Of a stretch of DNA of 12,944 nucleotides, positions 7,939 to 12,944 are shown in pieces; position 1 is the first letter of the stretch; the number at the start of each line of letters is the position of its first letter. Both the position numbers and the translations under genes were made by a program. The notes under the pieces are model-generated. The model searched no databases. It saw nothing but the letters and a program-made list of their open reading frames with translations, and was not told the DNA's origin. Source of the DNA: Discostella pseudostelligera (lineage: Eukaryota > Bacillariophyta > Thalassiosirophyceae > Thalassiosirales > Thalassiosiraceae). Location of the stretch: positions 1 through 12,944 of the forward strand of contig JALLBK010000532.1 of the NCBI GenBank assembly GCA_036940085.1. The letters run 5' to 3'.

Positions 7939-8043
7939 CACGTGACGGCCACGTGTAAGTACATTGAATGCGGCGGGAAAGCCACGTGGAACGAGCCCGC
8001 CCCCCCAACAACCACAACAAAACGTCACGGCCATGACCACGTG
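7939..8043. promoter_or_regulatory. Cluster of four CACGTG (G-box/E-box) sites in a divergent promoter
   Basis: CACGTG occurs at 7939-7944, 7950-7955, 7983-7988 and 8038-8043. All four extend to CCACGTG, and the first three to GCCACGTG. Start-to-start spacings are 11, 33 and 55 bp. The core is a classic bHLH or bZIP dimer site. The cluster lies 73-177 bp before the coiled-coil start codon and about 230-340 bp before the LMBR1 start, so it could serve either or both genes. A C7 run at 8000-8006 lies inside it. A frame that seems to open at 7942 begins with GTG and has no in-frame ATG until 8116, so this stretch is taken as noncoding. Confidence 0.6.
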
Positions 8044-8115
8044 TGGCTTACTAACAGCATCTTTGTCAAACCAAATGCAAGCACCACGCAACTACTAGAG
8101 AATAGAGAAGGTACC

Positions 8116-8907
8116 ATGGACCTCTCTGTCGATTGGCCATCTTCAGCAGTACGCATTTCTCCCGATTGTCACGATACCGTGGCAAGCACAGCAACGCCCC
8201 CATCGGGAGGAGGTGATGTGGCACCATCTTCCAACGCATCGCATGCGTTCATCATACCGTCGGATGTGTATGATCATTTCATCACAGAAGAGACAATTCG
8301 ACTCAAATTCAACATTGCCACCCAACGGGGACGGCAAGACGAAGTACAATTACAGTGGCACAAGCTCATACAAGAGCGTACTGCTTTGCAATTTGAGATG
8401 GAAACTATCGAACGCGAGTGTGATACATTACAAACAGAAACATCAATGACAAACGATCGAATAGAACAGTCAAGTATACGCTTACGTCAACTCACATCAA
8501 CCATATCACCCGAACAGCAAAGGATCGATCAAGCTACCAACGACTTTAATGCCATTAACTCTGAATTACAATCGCTACAACTGGAGAAATCATCCATCCA
8601 AGATGCTTCGAAATATCTATCGGAGGAGATTGAGGGGTACAAACGTCAAGCTGCGCAATTATCATCAGAGATATCTGAAATTGATATCGAACGTATAGCG
8701 GGACAGTTTGACATTGGCGATTTACATGAGGCAATCACAAAGGCGAAGGCTGCGAGTCAGGAACATAAATCCACCACCGATAAATTGGAGGCAGACATAG
8801 CATGCGTCAAAGCTGAATGCGACAAACTTGGAAAGCATAATCATGGATTAGAGACGAAGATTGCGAGTAGCACAGGAAGAACAAGCGGCATCGGAGGTAG
8901 AAAGTGA
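8116..8907 (+). CDS. Coiled-coil protein of unknown function
   Basis: I do not recognise a family. The chosen start is the first in-frame ATG, in the favourable context ACCATGG, giving 263 residues. The N-terminal 45 or so residues are Ser/Pro/Gly-rich and probably disordered. A segment HAFIIPSDVYDHFITEET follows near 43-60. From about 70 to 250 the sequence is Glu/Gln/Lys-rich with repeated hydrophobic spacing, as in a long parallel coiled coil (structural, kinetochore, centrosomal or tethering proteins look like this, but nothing specific is visible). The tail is Ser/Gly-rich. It shares a divergent promoter with LMBR1 and converges on the RidA gene 271 bp away. A possible 64-bp terminal intron (8897-8960) would replace the last residues and move the stop to 8998. 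Confidence 0.7.
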   Translation: MDLSVDWPSSAVRISPDCHDTVASTATPPSGGGDVAPSSNASHAFIIPSDVYDHFITEETIRLKFNIATQRGRQDEVQLQWHKLIQERTALQFEMETIERECDTLQTETSMTNDRIEQSSIRLRQLTSTISPEQQRIDQATNDFNAINSELQSLQLEKSSIQDASKYLSEEIEGYKRQAAQLSSEISEIDIERIAGQFDIGDLHEAITKAKAASQEHKSTTDKLEADIACVKAECDKLGKHNHGLETKIASSTGRTSGIGGRK

Positions 8908-9178
8908 AGCGGGGGTAGCGTGTCTCTCCCCCCATCTCTCGTTACATGTATTGCCCATAGAACGCACACCCGATGACAAACAAAGTTGTGTCATTTGAGC
9001 TTGACAAACAGCTGGCAACTAGTAGTGTAATAATAGTTCAGTGTTACAAAATGCGATGCACTTTGTTTACGCCTCTTTCACATCCTGTTCATTCATTCAT
9101 GTTCATATTCCAATTCTACCTCGCTTGTCGATAAATGATACACTATCTCAATCTCACGTTCCAATATATATTCTCGTA

Positions 9179-9631
9179 CTACTCCAAGCTGGCCGTGACC
9201 TGAATCTCAACCAGATACTTTGGACTTGCCAGCGATGCCTCCGTGGTAGCACGTACCGGCTTATTCATCGGATCAATCCATGCATTCCAAACCTCATTCA
9301 TAGCACCAAAGTCTCGTGTTATATCCTGAAGCCAAATCGTCGACGTTAATAATTTTGATTTGTTCGTGCCCGCCTCGGCAAGGTATTCATCCACCTTGGC
9401 CAAGACATTTTGTGTTTGTCCGGCAATGTCCTCGGCGGATCCATCTATTTGACCAGCGAGATATACAACTTTATTGTGGATGACGACTTGACTCATTGAG
9501 GGTAGGATATCGACTCCTAGCCGGGTGATGTTGCTGCTGAAATAGTTGTGCTGAGAGTTTAGTATTCTACTAAGACCCGACGTCGACACCGACGCCGTTG
9601 CCCTCCCGCCACTTCGTAGTAGATGGAACAT
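9179..9631 (-). CDS. RidA / YjgF-YER057c-UK114 family reactive-imine deaminase, probably mitochondrial
   Basis: Family enzymes hydrolyse reactive enamine/imine intermediates such as those from threonine dehydratase, protecting PLP enzymes. The protein has 150 residues in one exon; the domain spans about 37-150. Visible family features are VVYLAGQI (55-62), the repeated helix QTQNVLAKVDEYLAEAG (72-88), and the C-terminal block KPVRATTEASLASPKYLVEIQVTA. Arg127 and Glu142 are 15 apart, as are Arg105 and Glu120 of the bacterial enzyme, where Arg105 binds the substrate carboxylate. Residues 1-33 contain four Arg, many Ser and no acidic residue, a typical mitochondrial presequence; a diatom plastid ASAF-type motif is not seen. 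The start is the only upstream ATG giving this leader. It is divergent from the six-helix protein gene. Confidence 0.9.
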   Translation of the reverse strand: MFHLLRSGGRATASVSTSGLSRILNSQHNYFSSNITRLGVDILPSMSQVVIHNKVVYLAGQIDGSAEDIAGQTQNVLAKVDEYLAEAGTNKSKLLTSTIWLQDITRDFGAMNEVWNAWIDPMNKPVRATTEASLASPKYLVEIQVTASLE

Positions 9632-10236
9632 AATAGGGAATGGAGATTAGAGAAATTGCTTTCGTCAAATACACCCCAAGCGAAGACTACCAGCCCTTTC
9701 CGTGATAATGATTATGATACAGGTGCGTAGGAGATTGGAGTGTAGATATTCTACAGAACGATGGAGCAACTCCAGCTATTTGGGACNGCGGTGGTCTGCC
9801 GTGGTATTCGTCGACGGAGGCTTGTGATGATAGGATTTGGATGGGTGGACGACGGAGCGTAGATAAATAGGACAGTAGATATCTAGAGTAGGCAGGACCC
9901 AGCGGAGGAAAAAAGGCGGGAACGGGTGACATGACAGTGTAGGCATGTGGTAATATGTGCCATACGGAATGAAAGTATTTTCAAAATAATATTTTCGCAC
10001 TTGTGCAAAAGTAAGTTCTATCCAATAAAAGATCTCACATTCACTTATAACTAATTGTCTGGTTGAGCCCTCCATTCACCGTCCATCTCCACAGCCACCC
10101 ACTACCATACTTCGGTACTGCACACACTCCACTCAACATCCAACAATAAACATCCATTCCAGTCCAGAGGTCGGCACTTCCACTTCCGCCACCTAGGAGA
10201 GGCCATCGAGAGACTCGAGTTACAAAGCCGGAGACC
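9632..10236. other. Divergent intergenic region, no gene seen
   Basis: About 605 bp between the RidA start and the next + strand gene. It holds one ambiguous base (N) at 9787, a perfect inverted repeat GTAGA-TAT-TCTAC at 9742-9754, a palindrome TAGATATCTA at 9876-9885, an AT-rich stretch at about 9975-9996 with imperfect symmetry, and a CCAAT pentamer at 10022-10026. Short frames here lack plausible composition. It probably contains promoters for both flanking genes. Confidence 0.4.
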
Positions 10237-11016
10237 ATGGCATGGTCGATCTTGGCTGCAACGTTAATGGTAGCTGCCACTACGGCCGATGATGCGATTT
10301 GGCTGGTACCCTACACATCTCCATCTCTTCCGACATGCACCCGCCTGATCCACGGAGCACTCTTCGTCTTCACGCTTGAATTTTTAGTGTGTTGTAGCGT
10401 CGCCATAGCATCATGGCTGCAGTGGGCTGTTTCCACGACGTACGATGGCGGCAATATCGAATCGCCATCGGTGGGTGTATGGAACGAAGAAGTAATCATG
10501 GGATCGATTGGCGCTGGAATATGCTATGCAATTGCACTGGTGTTGTATATTCGAAAGTGGTTGAAGCGGAGACGACGAAACAAGGGCCATGCTCCGTTGC
10601 ATCGAGCGCCGACAAAGAAAATCAGCAATACATATGGAACCGTGAACGAATCACAAGAGTACCTTGATAACGAAGAACGTGAACCATTTCAATCTGACGA
10701 GCATGATGGGGAGGAGGATACTGTGCCCAGTCGACCATCGACTTGGGCCGTTATTTCATTCACAGCGATAGGTGCATTAGATGAAGTGTCCTATTTTCCA
10801 TCTCTTCTTTTAGGAAAAATGTTCTCTCCACTGGATTTGTGCATCGGCACTTTCTTCGCAGCATGCATCATACTTCTCGTGGTCACACTCTTCCTGTCTC
10901 AGTGTAAACCAATACTTGATTGGTTGGATCGAATACCGCTGTATGGAATTGTGTTCGCTTTTGCATTAGCTCTTACTGCAGGCGTTATAGTAGACATAAT
11001 GTCAGCAGGTCGTTGA
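10237..11016 (+). CDS. Six-helix membrane protein with internal 3+3 duplication, possible cation transporter
   Basis: Single exon, 259 residues, starting in the context ACCATGG. Hydrophobic helices are at about 3-26, 37-62, 84-108, 169-192, 198-220 and 233-255. A basic cluster (KWLKRRRRNKG, 107-117) and an acidic hydrophilic loop (about 118-168) separate the halves. Helices 1 and 4 carry similar motifs, TADDAIWLVPY (16-26) and GALDEVSYFPS (179-189), with paired acidic residues inside the membrane. This two-copy plan with intramembrane acids is seen in the LysE/CadD, MntP and UPF0016 transporter groups that move divalent cations or amino acids. The resemblance to CadD-like proteins is only by pattern, and the substrate is unknown. 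Basic residues after helix 3 suggest the central loop is cytosolic. Confidence 0.7.
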   Translation: MAWSILAATLMVAATTADDAIWLVPYTSPSLPTCTRLIHGALFVFTLEFLVCCSVAIASWLQWAVSTTYDGGNIESPSVGVWNEEVIMGSIGAGICYAIALVLYIRKWLKRRRRNKGHAPLHRAPTKKISNTYGTVNESQEYLDNEEREPFQSDEHDGEEDTVPSRPSTWAVISFTAIGALDEVSYFPSLLLGKMFSPLDLCIGTFFAACIILLVVTLFLSQCKPILDWLDRIPLYGIVFAFALALTAGVIVDIMSAGR

Positions 11017-11209
11017 GATTGGTAGCCGAGAGCCGAGAGCAGATTGCAGATAGCAGTGAGGTCATAGAACGAGAATGCGGATGCCGATTGCCGACGATCT
11101 GATATGATCTAACATTATGACTTCACTTCGGCAGTCGGATTCCCCAATGCACACACAAAGGTTCTTCATGGTAGATACTCAGATTACGATTGTTGATTGT
11201 TGTCATGGT

Positions 11210-11246
11210 GTGTCGAGCGCGTACGTGTCGGGTGTCGAGTGTCGAG
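11210..11246 (+). repeat. GTGTCGAG-like short repeats
   Basis: GTGTCGAG at 11210-11217, GTGTCGGG at 11225-11232, then two overlapping TGTCGAG units to 11246. Spacing is irregular. This is a low-complexity local repeat with no assigned role. Confidence 0.5.
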
Positions 11247-11373
11247 AGCGCATGAACCGGATGGAGGCCAGGCCAATCCAAGGAGGGGGCCAGACCACCA
11301 ACACGTCACGCCATTGCTGACTCCGATCCTACCTCTCGCAGAGTTTTCAAGTGTGTTCCGCCACCTCACTTTT

Positions 11374-11388
11374 GTCACGTTTCGTGAC
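11374..11388. promoter_or_regulatory. Perfect inverted repeat GTCACG-TTT-CGTGAC
   Basis: Six-base arms around TTT, followed immediately by a TGACGT half site (11386-11391 region), and 319 bp before the ankyrin start codon. It resembles a spaced bZIP/bHLH-type dimer site. Function is inferred only from symmetry and position. Confidence 0.4.
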
Positions 11389-11706
11389 GTGGCAGGACGT
11401 TGAATTGACACCAAAGTCATTGTTGTTAAATGTTTACTTCAAGCAAACTTCAAGTGCATCTCAAAATGTGTTTGAGCGGTCCACATTCTCCCCATTCTTC
11501 TCCATTCTTCATCCTCCCTTCAAAGCAGATGCCCGTTCGTCACAGCTGCTCGTGGCTGCTCGCTCTTGCAGAAACAACAAGCAAACAACCAGAACCTCAA
11601 CCCTTAGCAACCATCCAGCAGCTGATTCTTGTGTTGGTTGAGTTGGAAGCGAGTTTGCGTTTTGCTTTGAGTCAGCGGCGGCAGCGGTGATGCAATACCA
11701 TTCATC

Positions 11707-12903
11707 ATGGCCAACACAACCATCGACGGGCGGAGTAGCCAGATGCTGATGCTGACTACCAGCCCCTCTCAGCATCATACGGTTAGACCGCCATCATTAT
11801 TACTATCATCATCGTCGACGGAAGAGGGGACGGATAGCAATAGAGCTCATATATTGTCAAATCAAGGGAGGGAAGCTCAACAACATCGAACGCCCATTGA
11901 GCAGTGCAGTGTTGCCTTTACAACGACATCAGATTCGTGCATGGTCGAAAGAAAGCGTCGTCTCTCTGAAGCAAGTACCACCGCTCTTCCAAATAATCCC
12001 CTCTTCGCGATCGCCGATCTACCATTGGGGGCACTGTCATCACCAACATCAACACAAAACTTTAAAAGAAGGCGCGTCACATTCTGCAAGACCACTAAGC
12101 CACCATCAACCTTCATAATACAACAGGCATCAATAGATATGAAGAGCATCAATATGAAGTCAGCTAGCTGCACGTCGCTTCCACAGCTGGTGCCATCCTC
12201 ATCTTGTAATTCACTCCTCAGCGAGTCTTCGACGGGCGAGCTCGACTTGAACGTTAGTCCTTCCACCTTTCTCAAGACGATAATACTGCAGTCGAATAGC
12301 ATCACAGGGTCGTTACGAGGCGAGGACATCATTTCTACCGTTTCCCAGAGGGTTAACTGCGAATCATATTATCTCATATACAGTGATGATCATCTAGAAG
12401 CATATACTACCGACAAGGTCAGCGCTGTCCAGGGTAATGACATCGAGAAGTTGCGATCACTTCTGAAATCAGGCCATTTGATGCAAGCGAGCAATCGTTT
12501 CGGGGAATCCATACTCCATACCTCTTGTCGACGAGGTCACAAAGATATGGTCGAATTCTTCCTTCGCGAGGCTTACGTATCTCCCCGCGTCCGCGATGAC
12601 ATGGGCCGCAATCCCATGCATGACGCATGTTGGTCATCGGCGGCTCCTAATATCGACATAATGAAACTACTTATTGAAGCGGCGCCAGAGTTACTGCTGT
12701 CGAAGGACAAACGGGGCCATTCACCGTTCGATTACGCGCGTAGAGAGCACTGGCCAAATTGGATCACATTTTTGAATGAACACCGACAATTCATAGTGAC
12801 AGCCTTGGTCTCGTCCTGCGTGGAGATTTCGGATCCGTTACCGGCCAATAAAGCCGAGGATGGACTCAAATTTCCAGATTGGGGTAATTTTTCGAATGAA
12901 TAG
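11707..12903 (+). CDS. Ankyrin-repeat protein with disordered Ser/Thr-rich N-terminal half
   Basis: Single exon, 398 residues. The C-terminal half holds ankyrin repeats from about 234 to 358: a divergent first unit (VSAVQGNDIEKLRSLLKSGH), then NRFGESILHTSCRRGHKDMVEFFL, then RDDMGRNPMHDACWSSA...IDIMKLLIEAAP, then DKRGHSPFDYARREHW. The G-x-S/T/N-x-L/M-H-x-A/S-C pattern is clear. I recall this style (DDxGRxPxHDACW, KRGHxPxxYxRREHW) from a protein group common in diatoms; that is memory, not a search. The N-terminal half is Ser/Thr-rich and contains KRRLS (83-87), a basophilic-kinase style site, and KRRRVTF (120-126), which combines a basic nuclear-localisation-like cluster with an RVxF PP1-docking pattern. 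Likely a protein-interaction scaffold; partners unknown. Confidence 0.85.
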   Translation: MANTTIDGRSSQMLMLTTSPSQHHTVRPPSLLLSSSSTEEGTDSNRAHILSNQGREAQQHRTPIEQCSVAFTTTSDSCMVERKRRLSEASTTALPNNPLFAIADLPLGALSSPTSTQNFKRRRVTFCKTTKPPSTFIIQQASIDMKSINMKSASCTSLPQLVPSSSCNSLLSESSTGELDLNVSPSTFLKTIILQSNSITGSLRGEDIISTVSQRVNCESYYLIYSDDHLEAYTTDKVSAVQGNDIEKLRSLLKSGHLMQASNRFGESILHTSCRRGHKDMVEFFLREAYVSPRVRDDMGRNPMHDACWSSAAPNIDIMKLLIEAAPELLLSKDKRGHSPFDYARREHWPNWITFLNEHRQFIVTALVSSCVEISDPLPANKAEDGLKFPDWGNFSNE

Positions 12904-12914
12904 AGCAGCAGCAC

Positions 12915-12935
12915 GACATGTTCTCGAAACATGTC
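12915..12935 (+). terminator. Hairpin-forming inverted repeat just after the ankyrin gene
   Basis: Arms GACATGTT and AACATGTC (8 bp, perfect) flank a 5-base loop, starting 12 bases after the stop codon, in what must be the 3' UTR. It could be an RNA structure or a palindromic protein site; a bacterial-type terminator is not implied. Confidence 0.3.
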
Positions 12936-12944
12936 AATCCCTAA

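Larger units (their letters stand above)
11017..11706. other. Intergenic region upstream of the ankyrin gene
   Basis: About 690 bp without a convincing gene. Seen: short tandem motifs (AGCCGAG twice and GCAGAT-like units) at about 11023-11055; several GTGTCGAG-like units at 11210-11246; ACGTCA at 11303-11308; and a perfect inverted repeat at 11374-11388. The 3' part is C/T-rich toward the ankyrin start codon and probably contains its promoter and 5' UTR. Confidence 0.4.

Noticed and set aside
7942..8115. N-terminal extension of the coiled-coil frame to 7942
   Set aside because: It begins with GTG, not ATG, and covers the CACGTG cluster and a C7 run. The first in-frame ATG is 8116 with a good context, so the extension is treated as promoter or 5' UTR.
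11017..11706. Several 60-95 codon frames before the ankyrin gene
   Set aside because: They overlap each other in different frames, have biased composition, and lack domains or splice sites linking them to the ankyrin gene.
1..12944. Mobile elements, CRISPR arrays, rRNA or tRNA genes
   Set aside because: No transposase or integrase-like translation, no regularly spaced long repeats, and no tRNA arm consensus were noticed on either strand by eye.

Overview
The window reads as nuclear DNA of a photosynthetic stramenopile, most likely a centric diatom of the Thalassiosira/Skeletonema/Cyclotella type. The reasons are short spliceosomal GT-AG introns, compact intergenic spaces, a eukaryotic 20S proteasome subunit, an LMBR1-type membrane protein, a MATE carrier with an unusual N-terminal extension, and an ankyrin protein of a style I know from diatoms. 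I see no prokaryotic operon, phage, transposon, CRISPR array, rRNA or tRNA. The species is an inference.

Layout from left to right: MATE-like transporter (+, 454-2908, one intron); a METTL21-like methyltransferase relative rebuilt here from three exons (-, 4492-3308); proteasome beta1 (+, 4859-5710, one intron); LMBR1-domain membrane protein (-, 7705-5882, one intron); a coiled-coil protein of unknown function (+, 8116-8907); RidA-family deaminase with a probable mitochondrial presequence (-, 9631-9179); a six-helix membrane protein of possible cation-transporter type (+, 10237-11016); an ankyrin-repeat protein (+, 11707-12903). The first seven genes strictly alternate in strand. This gives three convergent gene ends and three divergent intergenic regions that probably act as shared promoters.

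The genes do not form an obvious pathway. The most notable points are: (i) the methyltransferase relative keeps the fold landmarks of the METTL21 family but appears to lack the glycine-rich SAM loop and the D-x-x-Y motif, so it may be a dead enzyme or a decaying gene; (ii) four CACGTG boxes sit at spacings of 11, 33 and 55 bp in one divergent promoter; (iii) the introns of the proteasome and LMBR1 genes are both stop-free and a multiple of three long, so retention would give in-frame insertions; (iv) another divergent promoter holds a 15-bp direct repeat with E2F/YY1-like cores next to a TTGGCGCCAA palindrome.

All family calls come from reading the translated sequence. No database search was run.
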